Shown: positions 44,908-53,823, counted from the stretch's first letter. The stretch is DNA of 64,000 nucleotides from Subtercola boreus (GCF_003399625.1 NZ_NBXA01000006.1:1-64000); one strand, 5' to 3'. Program-made: numbers and translations. The notes: generated by a model not told the origin, from the sequence alone.

Positions 44908-45879
44908 TCAGACGACGAGCAGGATCTTGCCGATGTGGGTGGAGCCCTCCATCAGTCGATGCGCCGCTCCGGCTTCGGAGAGCGGGAACCGCTCGGCCAC
45001 CACGGGCTTCACCCGGCCGTCGGCGACCAGGGGCCAGACGTTCTCCCGCACGCTGTCGACGATGGCTGCCTTTCCGGCGGCCGATCGACCACGGAGGCTG
45101 GTGGCATGGATGGCGCCGCGCTTCATCATCAGCCGGCCGAAGTCGAGCGATCCGGTCTCCTGGCTGAGGTTTCCGATGTTCACGATGTGGCCGTCCATCG
45201 CCAGCACGCTGATGTTCTTCCCGAGGTAGGAACCGCCGATCGAGTCGAGGATCACGTGCGCGGTGATGCCCTCCGCCTTCATCCGCTCGGCGAAGTCCTC
45301 CTCCCGGTAGTTGATGAGGATGTCTGCGCCGAGCGCCTCGCAGGCGGCGAGTTTGTCTGCCGACCCTGCCGTCACCACGACGCGGGCGCCTCGCGCCTTC
45401 GCGAGTTGGATGGCCATCGTGCCGATTCCGCTGGAACCGCCGTGCACGAGGAGGGTCTCGCCCGCCCGGAGGTCGCCGAGGAGGAAGACGTTCGACCAGA
45501 CCGTCGCGGCGACTTCGACGAGCGCCGCACCGTCGACCAGGTCGATGTTCGGAGGCAGGGCCAGAACCTGCCCGACCGGCACGCTCACCCGTTCGGCATA
45601 GCCGCCGCCGGAGAGCAGAGCGGCGACGCGATCCCCGACCCGGAAGCCCGTCACTCCCTCGCCGAGCTGCAGAACGAGGCCGGAGACTTCCAGGCCCGGC
45701 CATTCGGGTGCGCCTGCGGGAGGAGTGTAGTGGCCCTCGCGCTGGCTCACGTCTGCCCGGTTCACCCCCGCCGCCACGACTCCCACCAGAACCTCGCCGG
45801 CCTGCGCGACAGGCTCGTCGACGTCGGCGAGCTCCAGCACGGATGCCCCTCCCGGCTCACGGATGATCACGGCCTTCAT
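44908..45879 (-). CDS. NAD(P)H quinone oxidoreductase, zinc-free MDR (TED2/PIG3) type
   Basis: The protein has 323 residues. The MDR fold begins MKAVIIREPGGASVLELADV, has NRADVSQREGHYTPPAG and the cofactor loop GGSSGIGTMAIQLAKARGA. The zinc ligands of alcohol dehydrogenases are missing, as in quinone reductases of this group. It uses NADPH to reduce quinones or enones. Its substrate is not known. It is transcribed away from tRNA-Trp. Confidence 0.9.
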   Translation of the reverse strand: MKAVIIREPGGASVLELADVDEPVAQAGEVLVGVVAAGVNRADVSQREGHYTPPAGAPEWPGLEVSGLVLQLGEGVTGFRVGDRVAALLSGGGYAERVSVPVGQVLALPPNIDLVDGAALVEVAATVWSNVFLLGDLRAGETLLVHGGSSGIGTMAIQLAKARGARVVVTAGSADKLAACEALGADILINYREEDFAERMKAEGITAHVILDSIGGSYLGKNISVLAMDGHIVNIGNLSQETGSLDFGRLMMKRGAIHATSLRGRSAAGKAAIVDSVRENVWPLVADGRVKPVVAERFPLSEAGAAHRLMEGSTHIGKILLVV

Positions 45880-45918
45880 GCTTTCGAACCCATCATGCTC
45901 ACCAACCTAGACCGCTCT

Positions 45919-45947
45919 TTGCGGTCCTTCTGGATCTGACCTACACT
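45919..45947 (+). promoter_or_regulatory. Strong promoter of tRNA-Trp / secE-nusG
   Basis: TTGCGG (45919-45924) and TACACT (45942-45947) are 17 bases apart, the ideal spacing. The start of transcription would lie about 90 bases before tRNA-Trp. Confidence 0.6.
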
Positions 45948-46044
45948 GGGTTGAGGTAGTTGAAATCTGCCATACTTTTTCATGCCCATTTTTGCTGTCT
46001 CCACGAAGCGGAGCTGGGAAAGAAAGTGCGAAGATTTCGCTCAT

Positions 46045-46117
46045 AGGGTGGTGGCTCAATTGGTAGAGCAGCGGTCTCCAAAACCGCAGGTTGCAGGTTC
46101 GAGTCCTGTCCGCCCTG
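46045..46117 (+). tRNA. tRNA-Trp (anticodon CCA)
   Basis: The 73-base cloverleaf starts AGGGTGGTGGCTCAATTGG and closes CCGCCCT plus G. The anticodon stem gcggt/accgc holds loop CTCCAAA, anticodon CCA. It precedes secE by 52 bases, the arrangement seen in most actinobacteria. Confidence 0.96.
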
Positions 46118-46169
46118 CAAATCGGAGTCGGCGGTTGCCTGCTCCGATCGCTTGTGAAAGGTACTGACG

Positions 46170-46460
46170 GTGGCACGAAAGATAGTCGACGAACCCAGCG
46201 AGGCCGTCGTCGAGCGCGCCAAGAGCGACAGGGCTGCCAAGCGCAACCCGTTCTCCCGGATCGTGCTTTTCATCAGGCAGGTCATTGCAGAACTGAAGAA
46301 GGTCGTCACCCCGACCCGCAAAGAACTGATCAGCTACACACTCGTCGTGCTCGTCTTCGTCGTCATCATGATGGCGCTCGTCTCGGGCCTCGACTTCCTG
46401 TTCAGCTGGGCGGCTGTCTTTGTGTTCGGCGACGCGGGAACCAGCCCCCTGGGTCTGTAG
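46170..46460 (+). CDS. secE: Preprotein translocase subunit SecE
   Basis: The protein has 96 residues with one membrane segment (LISYTLVVLVFVVIMMALVS), preceded by the amphipathic helix motif FIRQVIAELKKVVTPTRKEL that clamps SecY. Actinobacterial SecE has this form. GTG 46170 has gaaagg. Its stop is inside the first unit of a 17-bp tandem repeat that fills the gap to nusG. Confidence 0.95.
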   Translation: MARKIVDEPSEAVVERAKSDRAAKRNPFSRIVLFIRQVIAELKKVVTPTRKELISYTLVVLVFVVIMMALVSGLDFLFSWAAVFVFGDAGTSPLGL

Positions 46461-46518
46461 TTCCCCTGAGTCTGTAGTTCCCCTGAGTCTGTAGTTCCCC
46501 TGGGTCTGCAGTTCGCCC
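46451..46518 (+). repeat. 17-bp tandem repeat, four units, starting inside the secE stop region
   Basis: Units at 46451, 46468, 46485 and 46502 follow GAGTCTGTAGTTCCCCT; the first and last begin GGG, and the fourth has two more changes. The TAG stop of secE is part of unit 1, and in-frame TAGs recur in later units. It occupies most of the 97-base secE-nusG gap. Confidence 0.9.
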
Positions 46519-46557
46519 CTTCGCACCGATCACGCAAAAGAAACGGAACGTATTCCA

Positions 46558-47649
46558 GTGCCAAAGTCACACCGCGACGACCTCGACCTCGGAGCTGCTG
46601 AAGAGCAGTCGAGTGAGGTCGAAGAGGCTCAAGAGGGCGACCACATCGAGCTCGAGTCGCCCAGCGACCTCGATGCACTGCTGCGCGCCATCGACGGTGG
46701 ATCAGAAGATGAGCACGTGATCGACACGAACGGTGACGGCGAGACGGTCGACGTGGATGACGCTGAGGCAGACGCCGAAGTGAATGAGGCGCTCGCCTCC
46801 GACGACGCCGACGACACCGAGGCGGCCCTCGAGGCCATCGAAGACGAAGAAGAGATCGACGGGGCCCTCACCGACGCCGAGGACGACGACTTCGTGTCCG
46901 ACTCCGTGGTCTCTGCCGACAGCGAGGGCGACCGCGAGCTCGACGCCGAGTTGGATGCTGACGCCGAGGTTGCTCCCGGCGCCGACGCGACTGACGACGC
47001 CGACGCCGAAAAAGCCGAGCCCGAAGAGGTCGACCCTTACGACGCCTTCCGCGCGGAACTCCGATTCCTGCCCGGCAAGTGGTACGTCATCCACTCCTAT
47101 GCCGGCTTCGAGAAGCGCGTCAAGCAGAACATCGAGAGCCGCAAGTCGTCGATGGGCATGGAGGACTACGTCTACCAGGTCGAGGTTCCGATGGAAGACG
47201 TCGTCGAGATCAAGAACGGCCAGCGCAAGCTGGTCACCCGCGTGCGCATCCCCGGCTACGTCCTGGTGCGCATGGACCTCAACGAGGACAGCTGGTCGGT
47301 CGTTCGCCACACCCCCGGTGTGACGGGCTTCGTGGGCAACTCCCACAACCCGACGCCGCTCCGTTTCGAGGAGGCCTTCAACATGCTGAAGAGCCTCGTC
47401 GAGATCGTCGAGGCCCCCGCGGCCAAGACCGGCGGAGCCAAGGGCGGCAAGGCCGTCTCGCGTTCCATCCCCGCTGAGATCGACTTCGAGATCGGCGAGA
47501 CCATCACGATCAAGGAGGGCTCGTTCGCGGGCCTGCCCGGGTCGATCAGCGAGATCAAGCCCGAGAGCGGCAAGCTCACGGTTCTCGTCTCGCTCTTCGA
47601 GCGTGAGACCCCGGTCGAGCTCAGCTTCGACCAGGTCACCAAGCTGTAG
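46558..47649 (+). CDS. nusG: Transcription termination/antitermination factor NusG
   Basis: The protein has 363 residues. Residues 1-165 are an Asp/Glu-rich disordered extension. The NGN domain spans about 173-285 (GKWYVIHSYAGFEKRVKQN, EVKNGQ-type core) and the KOW domain about 310-363 (ITIKEGSFAGLPGSISEI). NusG links RNA polymerase to Rho and the ribosome. Extended acidic N-termini are usual in actinobacterial NusG, although the length here is on the long side. GTG 46558. Confidence 0.96.
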   Translation: MPKSHRDDLDLGAAEEQSSEVEEAQEGDHIELESPSDLDALLRAIDGGSEDEHVIDTNGDGETVDVDDAEADAEVNEALASDDADDTEAALEAIEDEEEIDGALTDAEDDDFVSDSVVSADSEGDRELDAELDADAEVAPGADATDDADAEKAEPEEVDPYDAFRAELRFLPGKWYVIHSYAGFEKRVKQNIESRKSSMGMEDYVYQVEVPMEDVVEIKNGQRKLVTRVRIPGYVLVRMDLNEDSWSVVRHTPGVTGFVGNSHNPTPLRFEEAFNMLKSLVEIVEAPAAKTGGAKGGKAVSRSIPAEIDFEIGETITIKEGSFAGLPGSISEIKPESGKLTVLVSLFERETPVELSFDQVTKL

Positions 47650-47741
47650 GTTCTTCCTACCCCCACAAACCACCGATTCCGGAGAGATCCGGGTTTCGGG
47701 AGCGCCGTTCATCCGAGCGGCACGAATGAGAAGAGAAGATA

Positions 47742-48173
47742 ATGGCACCGAAAAAGAAGGTCACAGGTCTGATCAAGCTTCAGATCAAGGCCGGCGCCGC
47801 CAACCCCGCACCGCCCATCGGGCCGGCGCTCGGACAGCACGGCGTGAACATCATGGAGTTCTGCAAGGCGTACAACGCGGCGACGGAAGACCAGCGCGGC
47901 AACGTCATCCCGGTCGAGATCACCGTGTACGAAGACCGTTCGTTCACGTTCATCCTGAAGACCCCGCCGGCAGCAGAGCTCATCAAGAAGGCCGCTGGCG
48001 TGGCCAAGGGCTCCGGCACCCCGCACACCGTCAAGGTCGCGAAGCTCACCAAGGAGCAGGTCCGCGAGATCGCCCAGGCGAAGTTCGTCGACCTCAACGC
48101 GAACGACATCGACCAGGCTGCAAAGATCATCGCCGGCACCGCCCGTTCCATGGGCATCACGGTAGAGGCATAA
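47742..48173 (+). CDS. rplK: 50S ribosomal protein L11
   Basis: The protein has 143 residues with the L11 blocks [35 protein letters not shown] and the C-terminal rRNA-binding [11 protein letters not shown]. It forms part of the GTPase centre of the ribosome. ATG 47742 has agaagag, and the gene is 92 bases after nusG. L1 follows ten bases after the stop. Confidence 0.97.
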   Translation: MAPKKKVTGLIKLQIKAGAANPAPPIGPALGQHGVNIMEFCKAYNAATEDQRGNVIPVEITVYEDRSFTFILKTPPAAELIKKAAGVAKGSGTPHTVKVAKLTKEQVREIAQAKFVDLNANDIDQAAKIIAGTARSMGITVEA

Positions 48174-48183
48174 GGGGGCTCTC

Positions 48184-48876
48184 ATGGCACAGAAATCAAA
48201 GGCCTACCGCGCATCTGCCGCGAAAGTCGAAGAAGGCAAGCTCTACACCGCCGCCGAGGCCGTCGTTCTTGCAAAAGAGACCGGCTCGGCCAAGTTCGAC
48301 AGCACCGTTGAGGTCGCCCTCAAGCTCGGCGTTGACCCCCGCAAGGCAGACCAGATGGTGCGCGGCACCGTCATCCTGCCGCACGGCACGGGCAAGACCG
48401 CCCGCGTCATCGTCTTCGCAACGGGCCCCGCGGCCGACGCAGCAATCGCTGCCGGCGCCGACGAGGTCGGTGGCGACGAGCTGATCGAGAAGGTGGCCGC
48501 CGGCTACACCTCGTTCGACTCCGCCGTCTCGACCCCGGAGCTCATGGGCAAGGTCGGCCGTCTCGGAAAGGTGCTCGGCCCGCGTGGCCTCATGCCGAAC
48601 CCAAAGACCGGCACGGTCACCCCCGACGTGGCGAAGGCTGTCACCGAGATCAAGGGTGGAAAGATCGAGTTCCGTGTCGACAAGCACTCCAACGTGCACT
48701 TCGTCGCCGGCAAGGTCAGCTTCACGCCCGACCAGCTGCGCGAGAACGTCGGCGCTGCGCTCGACGAGATCGTGCGCCAGAAGCCGTCCTCCTCGAAGGG
48801 CCGCTACATCACCAAGGGCACCGTCTCGACCACCTTCGGTCCGGGCATCCCCGTCGACGTGAACGCTCTGGCGTAG
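48184..48876 (+). CDS. rplA: 50S ribosomal protein L1
   Basis: The protein has 230 residues. L1 blocks: [50 protein letters not shown]. It binds 23S rRNA at the E-site stalk and commonly represses its own mRNA. ATG 48184 follows aaggggg. An intrinsic terminator 16 bases after the stop separates it from later genes. Confidence 0.97.
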   Translation: MAQKSKAYRASAAKVEEGKLYTAAEAVVLAKETGSAKFDSTVEVALKLGVDPRKADQMVRGTVILPHGTGKTARVIVFATGPAADAAIAAGADEVGGDELIEKVAAGYTSFDSAVSTPELMGKVGRLGKVLGPRGLMPNPKTGTVTPDVAKAVTEIKGGKIEFRVDKHSNVHFVAGKVSFTPDQLRENVGAALDEIVRQKPSSSKGRYITKGTVSTTFGPGIPVDVNALA

Positions 48877-48891
48877 CCGTTAGTACAAAAG

Positions 48892-48920
48892 AAAGGGTCC
48901 GCTTCGGCGGGCCCTTTCGT
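48892..48920 (+). terminator. Intrinsic terminator after rplA
   Basis: An 11-bp stem (aaagggtccgc with gcgggcccttt, one G-T) and TTCG loop ends in tttcgtcgttt. It closes the secE-nusG-rplK-rplA transcript. Confidence 0.9.
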
Positions 48921-48936
48921 CGTTTAAGGTGGAGGG

Positions 48937-49467
48937 ATGCCCGTCACCTACCGCCAGGCCGGCCCGGCAGACGCCGCCCGCCTCTCCCTCGTCGCCACCG
49001 CCACCTTTGTTCTGGCCTGCCCGCCGCACACGACAGCCGGCGGCATCCAACAGCACCTCGCAGCCACCCTCACGGAGGAACGGTTCGCCGAGCACCTGGC
49101 AGACGAGGGCCGGATGCTCTTCCTCGCCGAATCGGAGGGGCTCCCGGTCGGCTACACCATGGTCATTCTGGGTCCGGCGACCGACTCCGACGTGCGGGCC
49201 GCCCTCACGCTCAGCCCGACCGCGGAACTCAGCAAGTGCTACGTCGTGGCAGGCCACCACGGCCAGGGCATCGCAGCCGAACTGATGCGACTCTCCGTCG
49301 AGGCGGCACGGGCCCGGGGGGCATCCGGAATGTGGCTCGGAGTCAACAACGAGAACGTACGGGCCAACCGGTTCTACGAGAAGAGCGGCTTCGCGGTCGT
49401 CGGCACGAAGTCGTTCTTCGTGGGCGGCGAGCAGGAGGACGACTTCGTGCGGGAGCGCACTCTCTGA
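48937..49467 (+). CDS. GNAT family N-acetyltransferase
   Basis: The protein has 176 residues. The acetyl-CoA-binding motif is KCYVVAGHHGQGIAAELM, and the last strands are WLGVNNENVRANRFYEKSGF, both typical of GNAT. The acceptor is not known. ATG 48937 has ggtggag. It is the first gene of the 14.5-kb insert between rplA and rplJ, right after the rplA terminator. Confidence 0.9.
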   Translation: MPVTYRQAGPADAARLSLVATATFVLACPPHTTAGGIQQHLAATLTEERFAEHLADEGRMLFLAESEGLPVGYTMVILGPATDSDVRAALTLSPTAELSKCYVVAGHHGQGIAAELMRLSVEAARARGASGMWLGVNNENVRANRFYEKSGFAVVGTKSFFVGGEQEDDFVRERTL

Positions 49468-49480
49468 CTCCCGTTGAGCG

Positions 49481-50521
49481 CTACAGGTGCTCGGCCACGT
49501 TGATCACGAGCTTGCCCCGGGTGTGGCCCTCCTCGAGGCGGCGATGTGCTTCCGCGGCATCCGACAGCTCGAAGACCTCGTCGATGTGTACGTGCACGTC
49601 CCCCGAGTTGATGAGGCGCGTGATGATGGTGAGCGTGGCAGCGTCGGGGGAGACCTTGTAGGTCGTCGCGCGAAGGCCCAGCGCATGGGCGTCCTCGATC
49701 ACACTCGGCCAGCTGCCGGTGGGAGCGTTGATGATCAGCCCGCCGGGGCGGAGGGTCTGCAGGGAGCGGGTTCCCGTGTCGTCGTGCACGTTGCCGATCA
49801 GATCGATGACCACATCCACCCCGGAGACGGCATCCTCGAAGCGGGTCGTCGTGTAGTCGATGACCTCTGCGGCGCCGAGTTCGCGCAACCAGCTGGCGTT
49901 CCGGGCCGACGAGGTGGCGATCACAGAGGCGCCGAAGTAGGCCGCGAACTGCACCGCGAAATGGCCGACCCCGCCGGCACCGGCATGGATCAGGATGCGC
50001 TGTCCCTGATGCGCCTTGGCGACATCCACGACCATGCCCCACGCCGTCAGCGCGGCGACAGGAACCCCCGCGGCCTCGATCAACGAGAGCCTGCCGGGCT
50101 TCTTGCAGAGCTGCATCGCGGGAACGGCGGCGTACTCGGCGTAGGAGCCCTGGCCGCGCGGGGCGCTCAGCATGCCGTAGACCTCGTCGCCGACCTTCAA
50201 CGGATGCCCCTCGTAGGGCGACTCGGCCACGATTCCGCTGAAGTCCTGGCCGAGGATGTACGGGTACGAGGCGATCGCTGCCGACACGCCCCGGCCCGCA
50301 CGCGTCTTGACGTCGAGCGGATTGACGCCCGCGCCTGCAACCCGCACGAGCACCTCCGCGTTGATGCGGATCGGCAGGTCGACCTCGCTGACGTGCAGCA
50401 CGTCCGGGCATCCGGTCTCCTCGATCACGGCAGCGCGCATACTCGTCGGTCTGTTCTCGGGCAGCTGCACGTCGGCTCGCGGATTGGACAAGTCACTCAC
50501 TCCGGTCATGTGCTGCGTCAT
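49481..50521 (-). CDS. Zinc-free MDR quinone oxidoreductase
   Basis: The protein has 346 residues. MDR blocks: MRAAVIEETGCPDVLHVSEV near residue 28, NPLDVKTRAGRG, LGQDFSGIVAE and the cofactor loop AGAGGVGHFAVQFA. It lacks the alcohol-dehydrogenase zinc ligands. ATG 50521 has aaggag; ATG 50440 (MRAAV) is an alternative that matches the family start better. It is a second, distinct copy of the activity seen at 44908. Confidence 0.87.
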   Translation of the reverse strand: MTQHMTGVSDLSNPRADVQLPENRPTSMRAAVIEETGCPDVLHVSEVDLPIRINAEVLVRVAGAGVNPLDVKTRAGRGVSAAIASYPYILGQDFSGIVAESPYEGHPLKVGDEVYGMLSAPRGQGSYAEYAAVPAMQLCKKPGRLSLIEAAGVPVAALTAWGMVVDVAKAHQGQRILIHAGAGGVGHFAVQFAAYFGASVIATSSARNASWLRELGAAEVIDYTTTRFEDAVSGVDVVIDLIGNVHDDTGTRSLQTLRPGGLIINAPTGSWPSVIEDAHALGLRATTYKVSPDAATLTIITRLINSGDVHVHIDEVFELSDAAEAHRRLEEGHTRGKLVINVAEHL

Positions 50522-50640
50522 CGGAAGCTCTCCTTTGCGGTGAGAATCACCTTCGCTGGTGATCGCGAGGTATCGAAAGGCCGTTCAGCCCCCAGCTCGG
50601 GGCCCCTGTCCCAGTGTGGCGTCCGATTGATACAGAGATG

Positions 50641-52098
50641 TTACGAGGGTGTCACCTCGGTGCTAACAAACCCGGCGGGTGCGTGACGTTCGAGGAACTC
50701 GTACACCTCGGTGCTGTCGACGCCCGGGAACGCTCCTGTCGGCATCACGGCGAGCAACGAGGTGTTCAGGCGCGCGCTCGGCCAGGACTTCTGGGCCCAC
50801 TTCGCGGTGAGGCCGGCCGGGGGTCTCCGGCAGCACGAGGGATCCGGGCAGCTGGAGGCGTGGCGGTTCACCGTGTCTCTGCCGCGGAACCAGCGCGCGT
50901 CGGCGAACGGGGTGCCGACGCTCACCGAGAAGTGCCCGCGGGAGGTCGACTGGATGCGCGAGGTGCACCAGAACGTACCCGTCGCCTTGTCGGTGTACTG
51001 GTGGTACGGGCTGAACCTGTCCTCGGCGTCGAAGACCTGGCGCGCGCTCCAGAAACGACAGACGGTCTGGCCCTCCACGGCTCCGAGCACATCGGTCGGC
51101 AGCACGACGTCGTCGTTCGCATACGCCTTCACGACGGTTCCGCTCTCGTGCACCTTCAGGAAGTGCACCGGCAGGCCGAGGTGCTCCGTGGCCAGGTTTG
51201 TGAACCGGTGGGCCGCCGTCTCGTAGGTCACACCGAACTGGTCGCGCAGATCCTCGACCGAGAGTTCGCGCTGGGCCTTTGCCCGCTGCAGGAAGTCGAC
51301 GGCCACCGACTCGGGAACGAGAAGCGCGCCCGTGAGGTAGTTCGTCTCGACCCGTTGGCGGAGGAAGTCGCTGTAGTCCGCGGGCTCCTCGTGGCCGAGC
51401 ACATGGCTGGCCAGCGCCTGCAACAACACGGTGCGGGGATCGGCATCGGGGTTCTGGCCGCGGGGGATGTAGATGCGGCCATTCTCGAGGTCGGTGATGG
51501 ATCGGGTGGATCCGGGCAGGTCGGGCACGTGGTGCAGGGAGAACCCGAGGTGCGACGCGAGGTCGGCCGCGACGCGCTGGGAGAGCGGACCGCCCTCGCG
51601 GCCCACCGCCTCGAGGAGCCCCTGGGCTGTGGCCTCGAGGCCGCTGAAGTAGTTGTGGCGGGCCCGCATCTCCCGGCGGAGCTCGGCGTTCGCCCGCCGG
51701 GCCTCCTCGGGAGTGGCGGCCCGCTCGCGGTGCAGACGCTCGAGTTCGCCGTGCAGGCCGAGGATGGTCTCGATCGCCTCGTCGCTGAGCGCCTTCCGCA
51801 CGGCGACAGTGGGCAGGCCGAGGGAGGCGTAGAGCTTTCCGCGCTGGATGCGCTCCAGCGCGATCTCGAGGGCGGCGCGCTGGCTCGGGGCCTCCTCGCT
51901 GAGCAGCTCGTCGACCGTCACGTCGAGCGCTGTGGCGAAACGCTGCATCTCGCCGAGCTTGAGTTCACGCTTGCCGTTCTCGACGACGGAGACCTGCGAG
52001 GCAGCCCGGCCGATGGCCGTGCCGAGCGCGTCGAGGGTGAGTCCGCGGTCGGTGCGGAGCTGGCGGATGCGGCGGCCGACGATCAGGGAATCGAGCAT
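50641..52098 (-). CDS. RamB-like XRE/ScfR family regulator of acetate metabolism
   Basis: The protein has 485 residues. The N-terminal Xre helix-turn-helix is VGRRIRQLRTDRGLTLDALG with AASQVSVVENGKREL. The middle is an ImmA/IrrE-like domain (about 150-310), and the C-terminal part carries four Cys (FWCTSR, SSCPDPSCCRRPP) in the pattern of short-chain fatty acyl regulators (RamB, PrpR, ScfR). In Corynebacterium RamB controls aceA, aceB and acetate activation. ATG 52098. The glyoxylate genes at 12-17 kb are plausible targets; this is inference from the family. Confidence 0.82.
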   Translation of the reverse strand: MLDSLIVGRRIRQLRTDRGLTLDALGTAIGRAASQVSVVENGKRELKLGEMQRFATALDVTVDELLSEEAPSQRAALEIALERIQRGKLYASLGLPTVAVRKALSDEAIETILGLHGELERLHRERAATPEEARRANAELRREMRARHNYFSGLEATAQGLLEAVGREGGPLSQRVAADLASHLGFSLHHVPDLPGSTRSITDLENGRIYIPRGQNPDADPRTVLLQALASHVLGHEEPADYSDFLRQRVETNYLTGALLVPESVAVDFLQRAKAQRELSVEDLRDQFGVTYETAAHRFTNLATEHLGLPVHFLKVHESGTVVKAYANDDVVLPTDVLGAVEGQTVCRFWSARQVFDAEDRFSPYHQYTDKATGTFWCTSRIQSTSRGHFSVSVGTPFADARWFRGRDTVNRHASSCPDPSCCRRPPAGLTAKWAQKSWPSARLNTSLLAVMPTGAFPGVDSTEVYEFLERHAPAGFVSTEVTPS

Positions 52099-52210
52099 GC
52101 GTTCATCCTGTCGCGCACGCGGTATGGCCGGAGCGCCGCCATCCCCGCAAGATCGGTGCTTCTTGCGTTGATCAGAAGAAGAGCGAATCTTCCGCACGTC
52201 TCGTAGTCGG

Positions 52211-52244
52211 CACCCGTTCTGGGGGGTGCCGACCGGCGTAATGA
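52211..52244 (+). repeat. 34-bp conserved element, copy 1, upstream of module 1
   Basis: This stretch is identical over 34 bases to 53728-53761. It begins CACCCGTTCTGG and ends CGGCGTAATGA, and contains a G-run. Here it can form GGCACCC/GGGTGCC, while copy 2 has one end changed. About 35 further bases resemble each other (cttctg-ctctctt...tcgagggca). It lies 80-115 bases before the mini-propeller frame, so it may be a promoter or a leader element. Confidence 0.75.
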
Positions 52245-52324
52245 ATCGGGTCCTTCTGTCTCTCTTCACATCGAGGGCACCGTGCCCGCCACGAATACTG
52301 TGCCCGCCACGAACGAGGACCGTC

Positions 52325-52549
52325 TTGCTCCCTTCCCGGATTCCCCTGATCGCGACCGCCGTGTGCGCAACACTGCTCGTCGTCGCGCCTGTCGCCTTCT
52401 CCACGTCGCTCGTTCAGGCGCTGCCGACGGATCGCACCTCCGACGACGGTCAGCAGGTGGTCGTTGTCTCCTCCATTTCCGGGGTAGACGGCCAGTCCCA
52501 CGATGTGGGCGTCTCGACGACAGGAACAGTGACGATCGATGTCACGTAG
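52325..52549 (+). pseudogene. Internally deleted propeller protein (mini-A), possibly a coupling leader
   Basis: This 74-residue frame starts LPSRIPLIATAVCATLLVVAP, aligned with the signal peptide of the 908-residue protein at 53824, and ends DVGVSTTGTVTIDVT, aligned with its last strand DAGVTTTGTVTIDVK. The 830 or so residues between are missing. TTG 52325 has gagg at the same position as its full-length counterpart. Its stop overlaps the start of the protease gene by 11 bases exactly as in module 2, so it may now serve only to deliver ribosomes. Confidence 0.75.
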
Positions 52550-53594
52550 AACCCTCCGCCGCCGGATGCTCGTGGGCGGCCTGATCGCGGCGTCGGTCGT
52601 CGGCCTCTGCCCCCTTCCGCTTTCTGCATCTGCGACCGCAACGGGGAAGTGCATCTGGTACGACTTCGATGTCCAGCCGACGACGCCGGGTTCACCGCGG
52701 GCTCCGCTGGAGGACTGTGCGCTGCACCCGGAGTGGCCGGCGGAGGCGTCGTACTACTGGGACAAAGAGAAGACGGTCATTTTCGAGCCGAGGACCCAGC
52801 AGTTCGACTACTCGGCTTTCAGCCAGCTGAACCCCTTCACGGGCGTCGGCTACAGCTTCCGCAAAGCGAACGAACTGTTCCCCGACACTTCCGACGACGC
52901 GCACGCCCGTGTCGCGATGGAGTATGCGCAGATGTCCCTGACTCCGAAGGCTCGCGCGCTCGAACAGCGGCGGGGGGTGACGACCGGTGACATCTGCCAG
53001 GTCGTCCCGATGCTGTGGTCAGACAACGAGATCAAAGACTGGAACAGCTACGCCATGCTCCCTCCGAGCCCCCGTCCGGACGGCAGGACGGGCACGTACA
53101 CCTACAGCCTCTCCACGACCCTGACAGCTGAGCAGCGCGCTGTCATCGCAAGGGGACTGGTTGACTTCGCAAACATGATCGACGGGAGCAGGCAGCCCCG
53201 GCTGGTCGAGTGGGAGAGTGGCGATCTCAACCCGCCGGTGATCACGTTCACCAATGCCCCAGGTGGGTTCGATGACCCCGATCGCGTGGCCCAGGCGTTG
53301 GCGGTTCGGAACGACAACGGCCGGGACGGGTTGTCCCGCTGGGTCAACGGGAATGTCGAGTTCAGGGACAAGCCAGGATCCCTCTCGTCGTGGACTGTGA
53401 TACATGAGATTCTCCACGTGTATGGTTTCGGGCATCTCGGACCGTCCCGGGACCTCCAAGTGATGTCGGCGGTGGGTCCCACCCCCGATGACCTGAACCG
53501 GGGACGGTGGAGCGGAGATCAGCCACCAGCAGTCAACAACGGGGCCGACGCATGCACGAAGGTGGGCGTCGATGCCGCGGCAGCACCCCAATAG
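52539..53594 (+). CDS. Secreted metzincin-like metalloprotease (B1)
   Basis: The protein has 351 residues. A signal peptide (RRTLRRRMLVGGLIAASVV to about LSASA) is followed by a Cys-containing N-region. The zinc site is HEILHVYGFGH (His289, Glu290, His293, His299), with a candidate Met-turn at Met309 (VMSAV), the hallmark of metzincins. It should be an extracellular protease. Its closest relative in the window is B2 at 56540, which shares FDYSxFSxLxPF, FRKANELFPDTSD and TYTYSL. The start overlaps the mini-A frame, with no strong ribosome site of its own. Confidence 0.75.
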   Translation: MSRRTLRRRMLVGGLIAASVVGLCPLPLSASATATGKCIWYDFDVQPTTPGSPRAPLEDCALHPEWPAEASYYWDKEKTVIFEPRTQQFDYSAFSQLNPFTGVGYSFRKANELFPDTSDDAHARVAMEYAQMSLTPKARALEQRRGVTTGDICQVVPMLWSDNEIKDWNSYAMLPPSPRPDGRTGTYTYSLSTTLTAEQRAVIARGLVDFANMIDGSRQPRLVEWESGDLNPPVITFTNAPGGFDDPDRVAQALAVRNDNGRDGLSRWVNGNVEFRDKPGSLSSWTVIHEILHVYGFGHLGPSRDLQVMSAVGPTPDDLNRGRWSGDQPPAVNNGADACTKVGVDAAAAPQ

Positions 53595-53727
53595 TCGCCG
53601 GATGCCCGGGAGTCCGGGGAGCGGCTCAACGCCTGCTGGCGCCGAAACCTTCGACGTGTGCCTGAAGCAGGCGCTCCGGACATACTGAGCCTCACCGCTC
53701 GGAGGGCGGTCAGGCTGTGCCGGTCGT

Positions 53728-53761
53728 CACCCGTTCTGGGGGGTGCCGACCGGCGTAATGA
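53728..53761 (+). repeat. 34-bp conserved element, copy 2, upstream of module 2
   Basis: Exact copy of 52211-52244, lying 63-96 bases before the propeller start. The conserved block continues with similar but not identical sequence (cttctg-ctctctt, tcgagggca) up to the gagg ribosome site. This suggests that the whole module, including its control region, was duplicated. Confidence 0.75.
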
Positions 53762-53823
53762 TTCCGGGGCTTCTGACTCTCTTCTTCTCGAGGGCATGTC
53801 GCCCACCATGAATGAGGATGCTC

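Noticed and set aside
52172-52654. Minus-strand frames across the 34-bp elements
   Set aside because: Similar peptides appear in several frames at both copies only because the DNA is repeated. They run through clear genes on the other strand.
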